From assembly GCA_964540905.1 (NCBI GenBank), contig CAZIOS010000002.1, positions 124,001 to 188,000 of the forward strand: a stretch of 64,000 nucleotides of DNA, given 5' to 3'. Position 1 is the first letter of the stretch; every line of letters begins with the position of its first letter. The stretch is from VAYN01 sp964540905. Lineage in GTDB: Bacteria; Actinomycetota; Thermoleophilia; Solirubrobacterales; 70-9. Positions 16,150 through 25,317 of the stretch are shown here, one piece after another. A model generated the notes under the pieces. That model was not told where the DNA came from, made no database searches, and saw only the letters and a list, made by a program, of their open reading frames with translations. Position numbers and translations under genes: made by a program.

Positions 16150-16914
16150 ATGGCGCCGCCGTTCCTGCTCGTCCAGCTCAGCGACCTCCACATCGGCGCC
16201 GATTGGGCCGGCGTCGACCCGGCGGCGCGGCTGGCGGCGGCGGTGGCGGCAATCGGGGCGCTGCCCTACGCACCCGATGCCGTCCTCGTCACTGGCGACC
16301 TCACCAACGACGGCGCCGAGGCCGAGTACGCGGTCGCGCGCGAGCTGCTCGGACGCCTCGAAGCACCGCTCCATGTCCTGCCCGGCAACCACGACGACCG
16401 CGCCGCCTGCCGCCGCGCCTTCGGGCTGCCCGGCGAGGCGGACGCCGCGGTCAACTACGCGGTCGACCTCGGGCCGCTGCGCCTGGTCGCGCTCGACTCC
16501 ACCGTCCCCGGCCAGGACCCCGGCCGCTTCGCCCCCGAGCAGCTGCGCTGGCTCGAGGCGACGCTGGCGGCGGCGCCCGCGCAGCCGACCCTGCTGGCGA
16601 TGCACCACCCACCGCTCGGCACCGGCATCCCCGGCTGGGACGAGGTCAACCTCGCCGCCGCCGAGCGCCGCGCCCTCGGCGAGGTCGTCGGCCGCCACCG
16701 GCAGCTGCGGGCGATCGTCGCCGGCCACCTGCACTGCGTCTCGGCCTCCGCCCTCGCCGGCTGCCCCGTCCTCGCCGCGCCGAGCTGCTACCTGCAGGCC
16801 GAGCCCAACTTCAGCTCAGGCGAGATCGAGCCCGACAGCGAGCCCCCCGGCTTCGCCGTCCACGCCCTCCGCGACGGCGAGCTCGCCACCCACGTGCTGC
16901 CGCTCGCCTGCTGA
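16150..16914 (+). CDS. Calcineurin-like metallophosphoesterase, CpdA-type cyclic nucleotide phosphodiesterase
   Basis: 254 residues. All metal-binding motifs of class III phosphodiesterases are present in order: LSDLHIGAD, LVTGDLTNDG, LPGNHDDR, LLAMHHPPLG and VAGHLHCVSASAL. This set, especially GNHDDR and GHLHC, resembles CpdA, which hydrolyses 3',5'-cAMP. A cAMP role would fit the cNMP-domain reductase nearby, but the domain there looks unable to bind cAMP, so no link is claimed. Cytosolic, ATG start. Confidence 0.9.
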   Translation: MAPPFLLVQLSDLHIGADWAGVDPAARLAAAVAAIGALPYAPDAVLVTGDLTNDGAEAEYAVARELLGRLEAPLHVLPGNHDDRAACRRAFGLPGEADAAVNYAVDLGPLRLVALDSTVPGQDPGRFAPEQLRWLEATLAAAPAQPTLLAMHHPPLGTGIPGWDEVNLAAAERRALGEVVGRHRQLRAIVAGHLHCVSASALAGCPVLAAPSCYLQAEPNFSSGEIEPDSEPPGFAVHALRDGELATHVLPLAC

Positions 16915-16957
16915 GGACGGTGGCGGAATTGGTCCCCCGCTCTTTGATCTCAGCCGG

Positions 16958-17371
16958 TCAGGCTCCGGGAGCCATCGTTCGCAAGCCGGCGAGACGGGCG
17001 GCGGCCGCCTGGCGCTCGTCGTAGGTGACGAACGCCTCGATCGGATCCAAGTCGACGGCGGCTGCGACATGGATCGCATCGAGGGCCCGCGGCGCCGGCT
17101 CGGCGAGCGCCCCGGCGCCGGCCAGCAGTGCGCGGTCCAGTGGTCGCAGCGCGACCGCGTCGATCAGTTCACCGGCTCGCTGCAACAGCAGGTCGAGCGG
17201 AAGCGAAGGGTCATCCGCGGCGGCGCGACGCGCCGCCCGCGGGATCTCGGTCAGGACCAGCTCGCTGCTGACCAGGTCCGCAGCCTCGAGATATGCACGC
17301 AGAGCATCCGACTCGGGCTCCTCGCGGACGAGCTTGACCAGGGCCGAGGCGTCCGCGTAGAAAACCGGCAC
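16958..17371 (-). CDS. vapC: PIN-domain ribonuclease toxin
   Basis: 137 residues with a GTG start 3 bp after the antitoxin stop. Acidic PIN residues: Asp in FYADASALVKL, Glu in SSELVLTEIPR, Asp in RALDAIHVAAA and Asp in VTYDERQ, a complete Mg2+ site. VapC toxins cut RNA (tRNA or rRNA) when the antitoxin is degraded. The order antitoxin then toxin on one transcript is standard. Confidence 0.9.
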   Translation of the reverse strand: MPVFYADASALVKLVREEPESDALRAYLEAADLVSSELVLTEIPRAARRAAADDPSLPLDLLLQRAGELIDAVALRPLDRALLAGAGALAEPAPRALDAIHVAAAVDLDPIEAFVTYDERQAAAARLAGLRTMAPGA

Positions 17372-17374
17372 CGC

Positions 17375-17647
17375 TCAGCGATCGCCGCGGATGTCGTCGA
17401 GCGCACGGCTCAACGCCCGCGGATCGCCCGTCAGCTCCAATGCCTGCGGCAGCCCCGACCGAGCTGGGCGTGACACCCGGCCCTCGGCGATCAACCGATC
17501 CAGATCGGGGCCGCTGCTCGGCGCTGGCCCAAGCTCAGCCACGGGACGATTGCGGTCGGTGACCACCAAGCGCTCACCGCTGCTCACCCGCCGCAGGTAG
17601 ACACTGAGGTTCTGTCGCAGCTCCGCGACACCGACCGACGCGCTCAT
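17375..17647 (-). CDS. Phd/YefM-type antitoxin
   Basis: About 90 residues. The N-terminal DNA-binding part VGVAELRQNLSVYLRRVSSG and RLVVTDRNRPVAELGP are diagnostic of the Phd/YefM fold; the C-terminal part should bind the PIN toxin next to it. Start taken at the ATG 17647 (MSASVGV); a GTG two codons upstream is possible. Probably represses its own promoter. Often called VapB in such pairs although the fold is Phd-like. Confidence 0.88.
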   Translation of the reverse strand: MSASVGVAELRQNLSVYLRRVSSGERLVVTDRNRPVAELGPAPSSGPDLDRLIAEGRVSRPARSGLPQALELTGDPRALSRALDDIRGDR

Positions 17648-17712
17648 GTACACAAAAGTAGCAGGTCGAGAAGAACACCTCGCGCCCTCTCACGCCAATA
17701 GGGTCGTAGGCG

Positions 17713-19302
17713 ATGAAGAAGTGGGGAGTCCTCGCCGTCCTCGGCACCGCCCAGTTCCTGATGGTCCTCGACCAGGCGGTGATGAACGTCGCGATCTCGC
17801 AGCTGGTCGAAGACTTCGACACCACGGTGACGACGATTCAGGCGGTGATCGCGCTCTACGCGCTGGTGATGGCGGGGCTGATGCTGACCGGCGGCAAGCT
17901 CGGCGACATCTGGGGCCGCCGCCGCGCCTTCGCGATCGGGCTCTGCATCTACGGCGTCGGCTCCGGGCTGACCGCGGCCGCCTGGAACGTGCCGACCCTG
18001 GTGCTGGGCTGGTCGGTGCTGGAGGGGATCGGCGCGGCGCTGGTCCTGCCGGCGCTCTTCGCCCTCGTCGCCGGCTCCTACCAGGGGAGCCAGCGCGCCC
18101 TCGCCTACGGTGTCCTCGGCGGCGTCGCCGGAGCCGGCATCGCCGTCGGCCCGATCCTCGGCGGCTGGGTCACCACCGACTTCAGCTGGCGCCTGGTCTT
18201 CGTCGGCGAGGTCGTCGTCGCCCTCGGCATCCTCGCCGGCACCCGGCTGCTGCGCGAGCCCGAGCGCGAGGGGGAGCGGCCGGCGCTGGACTGGGTCGGC
18301 GGCGTCCTCTCCGCCAGCGGCCTCGCGGTCGTCGTCTTCGCGGTCCTGCAGGCGAGCAACTGGGGCTGGCTGGCACCGCGCAGCTCGCCGCTGACCCCCT
18401 TCGGCTTCTCGCTGACCCCGTTCGTGATCGCCGCCGGCGGCCTGCTGTTGGCCGCCTTCGTCGCCTGGGAGCAGCGGCGCGAGCAGCATGGGCTCGAACC
18501 GCTGGTCCACCTGCGCCTGCTGCGGGTGCCGGCACTGCGCGGCGGCGTCGCCATGTTCCTCGCCCAGAACCTGGTGCTGATGGGGGTCTTCTTCACGATC
18601 CCGCTCTTCCTGCAGATCGTCCAGGGCCTCGACGCGCTCGAAACCGGGGTGCGGATGCTGCCCGCCTCGGCCGGCCTCTTCCTCAGCGCCATCGCCGGCT
18701 CCGCCCTGGCCTCGCGGTTCCCTCCGCGGCGGCTGGTCCGGATCGGCCTCGGCCTCGTCTTCGTCTCCACCCTGCTGCTGCTGGGGACGATCGAACCCGA
18801 ACTCGACAACTCCTCGTTCCTGATCGCGATGGGGGTGCTCGGCATCGGCATGGGCCTGGTCGTCTCGCAGCTCGGCAACGTCGTCCAGTCGGCGGTCGGC
18901 GACCGCGACCGCAGCGAGGCCGGCGGCCTGCAGAGCACCGCCCAGCAGCTCGGCTCCTCGCTCGGCACGGCGCTGCTCGGGGCGATCGTGATCACCGGCC
19001 TGATCGCCGCCTTCACCGCCAACGTCGCCGCCGACCCGCAGATCTCCCAGAACGTCAACCAGCAGCTCGAGGTCAGGCTCAGCGCCGGCGGCAGCTTCGT
19101 CCCCGCCGCCGAAGTCAGGACCGCGGCAACCGAGGCGGGGCTGCAAGCGCCGACCGTCGACGCCCTCGTCGGCCACTACGAAGACGCGCAGCTGGAGGCG
19201 CTGAAGCTGGCCTTCCTGGTCGCCGCCCTCCTCGCCCTGGGGTCCTTCTGGACGACGCGGCGGCTGCCGGCGACGCGCTTGCAGAGCGCCGGCACGGGGT
19301 AG
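17713..19302 (+). CDS. MFS drug:H+ antiporter, DHA2 (EmrB/QacA) family
   Basis: 529 residues with about 14 hydrophobic helices. Family motifs: LDQAVMNVAISQL in helix 1 (motif D1), LTGGKLGDIWGRRRAF (motif A) and VLGGVAGAGIAVGPILGGWV (motif C of antiporters). A large outside loop near residues 440-500 (ISQNVNQQLEVRLSAGG) is typical for DHA2. Exports toxic compounds; substrate unknown. No regulator gene is adjacent, unlike the second DHA2 exporter at 49371. The SDR gene follows after 36 bp. Confidence 0.92.
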   Translation: MKKWGVLAVLGTAQFLMVLDQAVMNVAISQLVEDFDTTVTTIQAVIALYALVMAGLMLTGGKLGDIWGRRRAFAIGLCIYGVGSGLTAAAWNVPTLVLGWSVLEGIGAALVLPALFALVAGSYQGSQRALAYGVLGGVAGAGIAVGPILGGWVTTDFSWRLVFVGEVVVALGILAGTRLLREPEREGERPALDWVGGVLSASGLAVVVFAVLQASNWGWLAPRSSPLTPFGFSLTPFVIAAGGLLLAAFVAWEQRREQHGLEPLVHLRLLRVPALRGGVAMFLAQNLVLMGVFFTIPLFLQIVQGLDALETGVRMLPASAGLFLSAIAGSALASRFPPRRLVRIGLGLVFVSTLLLLGTIEPELDNSSFLIAMGVLGIGMGLVVSQLGNVVQSAVGDRDRSEAGGLQSTAQQLGSSLGTALLGAIVITGLIAAFTANVAADPQISQNVNQQLEVRLSAGGSFVPAAEVRTAATEAGLQAPTVDALVGHYEDAQLEALKLAFLVAALLALGSFWTTRRLPATRLQSAGTG

Positions 19303-19338
19303 CGTCAGCGGGTAAGCGAACGAAGGGAAGGCGAATCG

Positions 19339-20103
19339 ATGGCCACTTCACTTGACGGAACCGTCGCCCTCGTCACCGGCGCCAGCAGCGGCATCGGCGA
19401 GGCGACCGCGCGGGCGCTGGCGGCGCAGGGGGCGAAGGTCGCGGTGGCGGCGCGGCGCCTGGAGCGGCTGCAGCGGCTGGCGAGCGAGATCGGCGGCGAG
19501 GGACAGACGGCGCTGACGATCGAGTCCGACATCAGCGACCCCGAGCAGGCGATCGGCGCGGTCGAGCGCACGGTCTCCGAGCTGGGCCGGCTCGACCTCG
19601 TCGTCAACAACGCCGGGGTGATGCTGCTGGGGCCGATCGAGGACGCCCCCACCGAGGAGTGGGAGCGGATGATCGACCTCAACCTCAAGGGGCTGATCAA
19701 CACCACCCACGCCGCTCTCCCCCACCTGCTGGCGGCCGCCGCCGACTCCGGGCGCGGCTGCGCCGACGTCGTCAACATCAGCTCCGTCGCCGGCCGCGTC
19801 GCCCGCGCCGGCTCCGGCGTCTACAACCTGACCAAGTTCGGCGTCGGCGCCTTCAGCGAGTCCTTCCGCCAGGAGTTCGCCAGCCGCAAACTGCGGATGA
19901 CGATCGTCGAGCCCGGCGCCGTCGACACCGAGCTCTCCGACCACATCCGCGACGGGGTCCGCGAGCAGGTGCGCCAGCGCTTCGCCGAGATCCAGATGCT
20001 CGAGGCGAGCGACATCGCCGACGCGATCGCCTACGCGGTCACCCGCCCCTGGCACGTCTCCCTCAACGAGATCCTGATCAGGCCGACTGAGCAGCAGGGG
20101 TAG
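19339..20103 (+). CDS. Short-chain dehydrogenase/reductase
   Basis: 254 residues, classical SDR: cofactor motif TGASSGIG near the N-terminus, NNAG, ISSVAG (catalytic Ser) and YNLTKFG (catalytic Tyr and Lys). The C-terminal PGAVDTELSDHI is usual for this group of NADP(H)-dependent oxidoreductases of unknown substrate. GAAGGCGAATCG precedes the ATG. Its last 26 bp overlap the 3' end of the convergent sulfatase gene. Confidence 0.93.
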   Translation: MATSLDGTVALVTGASSGIGEATARALAAQGAKVAVAARRLERLQRLASEIGGEGQTALTIESDISDPEQAIGAVERTVSELGRLDLVVNNAGVMLLGPIEDAPTEEWERMIDLNLKGLINTTHAALPHLLAAAADSGRGCADVVNISSVAGRVARAGSGVYNLTKFGVGAFSESFRQEFASRKLRMTIVEPGAVDTELSDHIRDGVREQVRQRFAEIQMLEASDIADAIAYAVTRPWHVSLNEILIRPTEQQG

Positions 20104-21715
20104 GCGTCCGCTTCAGCGGCTGCAGCCGCTCCCTTTCGACCTTCGCCAGTTTGCGTTTCAGCCGCAGGAACTGCCGCTCCTGCTCGGGCGTGCGTTCATA
20201 GCCCTCGTAGGCGAGGTTGGTCTCCTCCAGCGGGTCGTTCTCGAGGTCGTACATCTCCCACTGCGGTGGCTTCTTGCCTTCGACGTCGTAGTACCTGGCC
20301 AGCTTCCAGCGCCGTTCGCGGATCGCGACGATGTGGTTCGGCGGTTTCGGGTACGGGCCGCGGGCCTGGCCGGACTGGAAGTCGTCGTAGGTGAAGACGA
20401 CGTAGTCCTGCGCCTTCTTCCGCTTCGCGGGTTTGAGGACGAGCTCGGAGTAGTCGACTCCCTCCCAGTCGGCGCGGGCCGATTTCGGCGCCGCCGCGAG
20501 GCTGGCCAGGGTCGGCAGCAGGTCGACGTGGGAGACCAGCGCGCTGGTTTTCTCAGGCCGCGGGAACAGCTTCGGGTTGGAGTAGACGAGCGGCACCCGC
20601 AGCGCCTCCTCGTAGGCGTTGAAGTTCTTCTGGCGCAGGCCGCCGTGGCTGAGGCCCATCTCGCCGTGGTCGGAGGTGCGGATGATCAGGGTGTTGTCGA
20701 ACAGCCCTTTCTGTTCCAGCTTGTCGAGCACGTTGACCAGGTAGCTGTCTGAGGAGCGCATCAGGTTGCCGTAGAAGTTGAGGTAGTTGCGTTTTTCCTG
20801 CGGCGTCTTCACTTTCCCGGTGAGGTTGAAGATGCGGAGGAATTCCGCCTGCACCGTGGGCTTGGTCGCGAGGTCTTCGGCGACCGTCCGCGGCAGGCCG
20901 ATGTCACCCTCCAGCCAGGACTTGTCGTAGTCGTCTTCACCGAAGCCCGAGCCCGGGTAGAAGAGGACGTCGTGGGGGTTGACCAGCGAGATCACCATGA
21001 AGAACGGCTCCTGCTGGGCCGCGGTCGAGTCGAGGTACTGCAGCGCGCCCTCGGTCCCGGCCGCCGCTTCGCCGACCGATTCGATGAAGCGGCCGTCGTT
21101 GTTGACGCTGCCGCCGCCGGCCTCGGGGACGCTCTGGTTGGCGCCGGCGTCGGGTGGGTCCCAGCGCGAGAAACCGTACTTTTCGAGATCGGACGGTTCC
21201 GCCTTTTCGCCGCTCGGTTTCGAGCAGTGCCACTTGCCCTTGTAGACCGTGTGGTAGCCCGCCGCCTTCATCACCGTCGCCAGGTTCGGCAGGTCGGTCG
21301 GCAGGTTGACCTGGGGGTATTCGGAGGCCGGCATGTTTTCCTCGAGCGTGTACTTGACCCCGTGCTGGGCGGGGAAGTAGCCGGTCATCAGGGTCGAGCG
21401 GGCGGGAGAGCACATGCAGGCGTTGGTGTAGGCGTGTTCGAAGCTGAGGCCGTGGTTGCGCAGCCGCCGCATCCCCGGCAGGTTCTGGCGCAGCCAGTTT
21501 GGCGGGAAGTGCTGGATCGCCCGCTCCTGGTCGGTGAGGAAAAGGACGACGTTCATCCCGGCGACGTCGTTGCCCTGCCCCCCCGCGGCGGCGAGCGCCC
21601 GCTCGACCCCCGAGCCGCCGCTCTGAGCGAGCAGCGCCGCGGCGGCGGCGCTGGCCCCGGTCCCGAGCAGCTGCTTGCGGGTCAGCCCGTCCTTGTGCTC
21701 ATCCGAACCGCTCAT
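20078..21715 (-). CDS. Secreted type I sulfatase
   Basis: 545 residues. The cysteine to be converted to formylglycine is Cys102 in the canonical CSPAR motif (CMCSPARSTLMTG), followed by GYHTVYKGKWHCSK and HGEMGLSHGG for the metal and sulfate site. The N-terminus (LTRKQLLGTGASAAAAALLA) looks like an export signal, near the Tat pattern but with RK instead of RR. GGAGGGG precedes the ATG at 21715. The start overlaps the stop of the upstream FGE-like/propeller gene by ATGA, so the two are co-translated. Acts on sulfate esters of unknown origin. Much more sequence in this frame upstream is antisense shadow. Confidence 0.93.
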   Translation of the reverse strand: MSGSDEHKDGLTRKQLLGTGASAAAAALLAQSGGSGVERALAAAGGQGNDVAGMNVVLFLTDQERAIQHFPPNWLRQNLPGMRRLRNHGLSFEHAYTNACMCSPARSTLMTGYFPAQHGVKYTLEENMPASEYPQVNLPTDLPNLATVMKAAGYHTVYKGKWHCSKPSGEKAEPSDLEKYGFSRWDPPDAGANQSVPEAGGGSVNNDGRFIESVGEAAAGTEGALQYLDSTAAQQEPFFMVISLVNPHDVLFYPGSGFGEDDYDKSWLEGDIGLPRTVAEDLATKPTVQAEFLRIFNLTGKVKTPQEKRNYLNFYGNLMRSSDSYLVNVLDKLEQKGLFDNTLIIRTSDHGEMGLSHGGLRQKNFNAYEEALRVPLVYSNPKLFPRPEKTSALVSHVDLLPTLASLAAAPKSARADWEGVDYSELVLKPAKRKKAQDYVVFTYDDFQSGQARGPYPKPPNHIVAIRERRWKLARYYDVEGKKPPQWEMYDLENDPLEETNLAYEGYERTPEQERQFLRLKRKLAKVERERLQPLKRTPTPAAQSA

Positions 21716-24342
21716 TTGCCCCTCCTGAAGATGTCGACGGCATTGCTGCCGAACGAGGTCGAGTAGAGATAACGGCCGTCGGCGCTGAGGGCGATCGAAC
21801 TGACCCCGCGCAGGGCCCGGGCGCGGGTGCACCCCGGCAGCGAGGGCGGCGCCTGGCAGCCGGCGGTGCCCGGCAGCTGTTCCACCGCGCCCGACCTGCG
21901 GTTGCGGGAGAGGACGTCGATCGCCCCCGACTTGAAGGCCGCGGCGTAGACGTTGGCCCCGTCGGAGGAGACCGCCAGCCCCTCCGGGGCGACCAGCGCC
22001 CGGCCGAAGGAGCAGCCGGCGGCACGCAGGTAGACCAGGCAGCCGGCGGTGCCTTCCTTCTGGGCCAGGGCGCCGGTGGTGCCGGCGCGGCCGAAGCTGG
22101 TGACGCTGTTGGAGAGCAGCGAGGTGACGTAGACGTCGTCGTCGCCGGGGCTGACCGCGACCGCGTTGGCACCGCCCAGCTGCAGCCCGGTGACGCAACC
22201 GGCGAGGGCAGCGTTGACGATGCAGCCGCTGCCGTCGGTCGCCTGGGTAAGGGCGCCGCTGGAGGGGTTGCGGGAGAAGACCGCGACCGCGTTGGAGAGG
22301 GCGCTGGCGACGTAGACGCTGTTGCCGTCGCCGCTGATCGCCATCCCCTCCGGGGCGCCGAGGGCGAGGCCGACGGCGCAGCCGCCGCCGCTGGTTTCGG
22401 CGACGCAGCCGGCCGTGCCGGAGAGCTGCGTCAGCGCCCCGGTGGCCTGGTCACGGGCGAAGACGGCGACCTCGTTGCCGAAGAAGGAGCCGACGTAGAC
22501 GTTGTTGCCGTCGGGGCTGACCGTGACCACATCGGGGCCGACCAGCGCCCGGCCGCTGCCGCAGCCGGGGATCGGCAGCCCGGAGATGCAGCCGGCGGCG
22601 CCGGGGAGCTGGCTCAGCGCGCCGGTCGCCGGGTTGCGGCGGAAGACGGCGATCGAGTTGCTCTCGCGCGAGGTCGCGTAGACGTTGCGGCCGTCGGGGC
22701 TGAGCGCTACCGAGTTGGGGCCGTTGAGCCCGGTTGCCGCGGCGCAGCCTTCGGCGGCTTCGGCGGCGACGCATCCCGCCGTGCCCTGCAGCTGGGTCAG
22801 GGCGCCGCTCTTGGCGTCGCGGGCGAAGACGGCGACGGCGTCGCTGCGCGAGGAGGCGACGTAGGCGTTGCGGCCGTCGGGGCTGAGCGCGATCGCGCGC
22901 GAGCCCATGAACGGTCCCGGGCCCTGCAGCGCCCGCGCCTTGCCGCAGCCTCCGGCCGGCGCCGAGCGGTCGACCAGGCAGCCCTGGGCGCCCGGCAGTT
23001 GCTTCAGCGTTCCCCGGCCCGAACGGTGCCCGCCAGGCCGCCGGGCGGCGGCGGCACGGGCGCCGCCCTCGCCGACCTGGAGGTTGCCGACGACGCCGAT
23101 CCGGAAGCCGAGCCAGGGGTAGGTGGCGGTGAAGAAGGTGTCGTCCTGCGGCTGCAGCCCGACCGCCGAGAGCCAGAGCTGGTAGGCGCCGGCGTTGGCG
23201 ATGCCGCCGTGCAGCCGCCGCCAGACCCGGCCGGGGCCGCCGCGCCCGCTCGGCGGCGCGGTGATCGTGTCGGTCCACTCGACCGCGTTGCCGCCCTGGT
23301 CGAGGGTGCCCCAGGGCGAGAGGGTCTTGGCCTGGCCGACCGTGCTGAGGCTGCCCTGGTAGGCCTTGGCGTAGGCCGAGGCCGAGAGGCCCAGCGGGTT
23401 GACGCTGGCGCAGTCTTCCTGCGGCTGGATCGCCGCCGGGCACCAGCTCGGCGCCGGCACGGCGGAGGCGTGGTAGGTCGCCAGCGGTTGCGTCGAGGAG
23501 TTGGTGACGTCGCCGTTTTCCGGGTTCAGCGTCGTCGGCGCCGGCGCCGTGGCGGTGCCGTCGCCGAACACGCCCGGGTTGGTCGGGTACTTCCAGTAGG
23601 AGTAGGTGCCGCCGCCGCTGGGGTCGTAGTAGGCGGCCTTGATCCACTCGTTCTGACTCGGCAGGACGAAGCCGGTGCTGGGGCCGCGGGTCGTCGCCCG
23701 CTTCCTCATGTCGTACATCCCCCGCTCGGTCCGGGGCGAGAGCCGCACCTTGTAGGTGACGTAGGCGAAGCCGTTTTCGCTGCTGGCCCGCTTCGAGAGC
23801 AGGCGGCCGTTGTAGAGCGAGTTGACGAAGCGCGCCGCCCGCAGGAAGTTGGCGAAGCCGTAGGGCTTGTCGGCCCATTCCGGTGAGGCGACCGTGTAGT
23901 GGCGGCCAGGGGCGGCGCCGGAGGAGAAGTCGATCTGGCCGAACTTGGGCCAGGCGGCGGCACTCTCGTTTTCGCTGTAGAGCTTGTGTCGGTTGCGCCC
24001 CAGCGGGTCGGCGGTGTTGAGGAACGCCACCCACTGGGCAACGGTGACCTCGAGCTGGCCGATCCCGTAGCGGTACTTGACCGCGCCGACCATCTGGCAG
24101 GCGGGAGCTTTCTCTTCCTGCGGCGCTTCTGCGCAGTTGCGGTAGATCGCGTCGGCGAAGGGCACGATCCCGACCGAGGGATTCCCCGGGGCGCCGACCT
24201 GGGCCGTCTTGAAGGTGAGGACCGCCGGCTTCGGAGCCGCGAGCGACGATGCCGGCCCGGCCAGCGCGGCGAAGGCGACGACGGCCAGCACCATCCCCAC
24301 GCGACCGCGCAGGGATTCGGGAGCTGCGGTACAGGTCGACAT
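21712..24342 (-). CDS. Secreted FGE-like (sulfatase-modifying-factor fold) protein fused to a seven-bladed beta-propeller
   Basis: 876 residues from the ATG at 24342 (GGAGG just before it), with a signal peptide (LAVVAFAALAGPASSLA). Residues ~30-415 match the SUMF1/EgtB/PvdO fold: VKYRYGIGQLEVTVAQWVAF, TGFVLPSQNEWIKAAYYDP, LDQGGNAVEWTDT, and WLGFRIGVV at the end. The two catalytic cysteines of true formylglycine-generating enzymes are absent from the RRLHGGIANAGAYQLWLSAV region. Residues ~435-876 hold seven repeats of about 60 residues, each like GALTQLPGTAGC...GC...LSPDGRNVYV...AVFRRN, with two cysteines per blade. It overlaps the sulfatase start by four bases. Likely a binding or scaffold partner of the sulfatase; a longer start at 24405 is possible. 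Confidence 0.85.
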   Translation of the reverse strand: MSTCTAAPESLRGRVGMVLAVVAFAALAGPASSLAAPKPAVLTFKTAQVGAPGNPSVGIVPFADAIYRNCAEAPQEEKAPACQMVGAVKYRYGIGQLEVTVAQWVAFLNTADPLGRNRHKLYSENESAAAWPKFGQIDFSSGAAPGRHYTVASPEWADKPYGFANFLRAARFVNSLYNGRLLSKRASSENGFAYVTYKVRLSPRTERGMYDMRKRATTRGPSTGFVLPSQNEWIKAAYYDPSGGGTYSYWKYPTNPGVFGDGTATAPAPTTLNPENGDVTNSSTQPLATYHASAVPAPSWCPAAIQPQEDCASVNPLGLSASAYAKAYQGSLSTVGQAKTLSPWGTLDQGGNAVEWTDTITAPPSGRGGPGRVWRRLHGGIANAGAYQLWLSAVGLQPQDDTFFTATYPWLGFRIGVVGNLQVGEGGARAAAARRPGGHRSGRGTLKQLPGAQGCLVDRSAPAGGCGKARALQGPGPFMGSRAIALSPDGRNAYVASSRSDAVAVFARDAKSGALTQLQGTAGCVAAEAAEGCAAATGLNGPNSVALSPDGRNVYATSRESNSIAVFRRNPATGALSQLPGAAGCISGLPIPGCGSGRALVGPDVVTVSPDGNNVYVGSFFGNEVAVFARDQATGALTQLSGTAGCVAETSGGGCAVGLALGAPEGMAISGDGNSVYVASALSNAVAVFSRNPSSGALTQATDGSGCIVNAALAGCVTGLQLGGANAVAVSPGDDDVYVTSLLSNSVTSFGRAGTTGALAQKEGTAGCLVYLRAAGCSFGRALVAPEGLAVSSDGANVYAAAFKSGAIDVLSRNRRSGAVEQLPGTAGCQAPPSLPGCTRARALRGVSSIALSADGRYLYSTSFGSNAVDIFRRGK

Positions 24343-24447
24343 CTGCCTCCATTCGGCGCCGGGTTGGATCCCCACCAACAGCGAGCATGACAGTAGCCCC
24401 AGCATCAGTCGGCTTTTTGTCCGCAGCGAGGGTTGGCCCGCAGGGTG

Positions 24448-25317
24448 CTACCAGCTGCGGGCGAGCCAGGTCCTGAACGCCGGCCCGGCCAAGGGCACGT
24501 CGGGAGCGCCGGGGAAGGAGACGGCGAGCGAGCCGCTCCAGGTCTTGGCGCCGGAGGCTTCGCGCCGGAGGTAGCCGCTGCCGCTGAACGGGGGCGGCGG
24601 TTCGAGCGTGGCGAAGCTGAGGGCGCTGTCGCTGGCGAAGCTGGCGGCGGGGCCACGCGCGAGGACCTTCCTGAAGATCCCCAGCCTCCCCTTGGATTCG
24701 TAGGCGGTGGCCACGAAGGTCGCCGGATCGTCGCCGCGGCGGCTGGCGTAGAGATAGTGAGCGACGAGGCCGGAGCGCGAGCCCGCTTCGAAGGAGGTCC
24801 GTTTCGGACCGGCGCCGGGGTGCGAGCGATGCGCCTCTCCTGAGTGAGCGCAGTGCAGGGCGTCCGGAGTGGAGACGGTGCCCTTGACGCGATCGGCGTG
24901 GGCCGCGGTGAAACCGCCCTCGCCCTGGAACTCGAAGGAGCCGACGAAGACGCCGTGGCGGTGGCTGAAGCGGTCGGGCCCGTGGCAGCCGCGCTGGCGC
25001 GGGCCGTAGCTGACGCGGCCACTGGGCCGGAAGCGCATCTCGACCCGGCCGAGCTCGCCGAAGCTGGCCTCGATGTTCGTGCCGCCCTGCTTCACGTGGG
25101 CGATGTAGTCGACCCAGGCGCCGCGCTTGGGATTCGAGCCCTTTGCCCGGGTCGCCTGGATCGAGGTGCTGAAGCCGACGGCGAGGACGGAGATCCGGTA
25201 GCCGTGGCTGCCGCCGAGGCCGAAGTGCTCCACCGACGCGGAGCCACTCGCCGGCGACAGGAGCAGGCCGAGCACGGCGACGGTCAGGGGCAGGCAACCG
25301 CGGAGGAGCCGCCTCAC
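24448..25317 (-). CDS. Secreted protein, unknown function
   Basis: 289 residues. The GTG at 25317 overlaps the TGA of the protease gene (GTGA), implying coupling. A signal peptide (LPLTVAVLGLLLSPASGSAS) is followed by HFGLGGSHGYRISVLAVGFS, EASFGELGRVEMRFRPSGRV and FVGSFEFQGEGGFTAAHADR; the rest looks beta-rich. No family recognised. The pair with the upstream secreted protease suggests a substrate, inhibitor or partner, but that is only context. Confidence 0.75.
   Translation of the reverse strand: MRRLLRGCLPLTVAVLGLLLSPASGSASVEHFGLGGSHGYRISVLAVGFSTSIQATRAKGSNPKRGAWVDYIAHVKQGGTNIEASFGELGRVEMRFRPSGRVSYGPRQRGCHGPDRFSHRHGVFVGSFEFQGEGGFTAAHADRVKGTVSTPDALHCAHSGEAHRSHPGAGPKRTSFEAGSRSGLVAHYLYASRRGDDPATFVATAYESKGRLGIFRKVLARGPAASFASDSALSFATLEPPPPFSGSGYLRREASGAKTWSGSLAVSFPGAPDVPLAGPAFRTWLARSW

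Noticed and set aside
16958..17647. Mobile element or genomic island around the toxin-antitoxin pair
   Set aside because: No integrase, transposase, direct repeats or tRNA nearby; base composition is only slightly lower than the neighbours.
20078..22198. Extension of the sulfatase to 706 codons
   Set aside because: The first 161 codons are antisense-type R-rich sequence inside the propeller gene; the ribosome site and signal are at 21715.
22451..25297. 948-codon open frame on the minus strand with arginine/proline-rich translation
   Set aside because: It is a GC-skew shadow in another frame of the FGE-propeller and neighbouring genes; composition is unlike any protein and no start signal is present.
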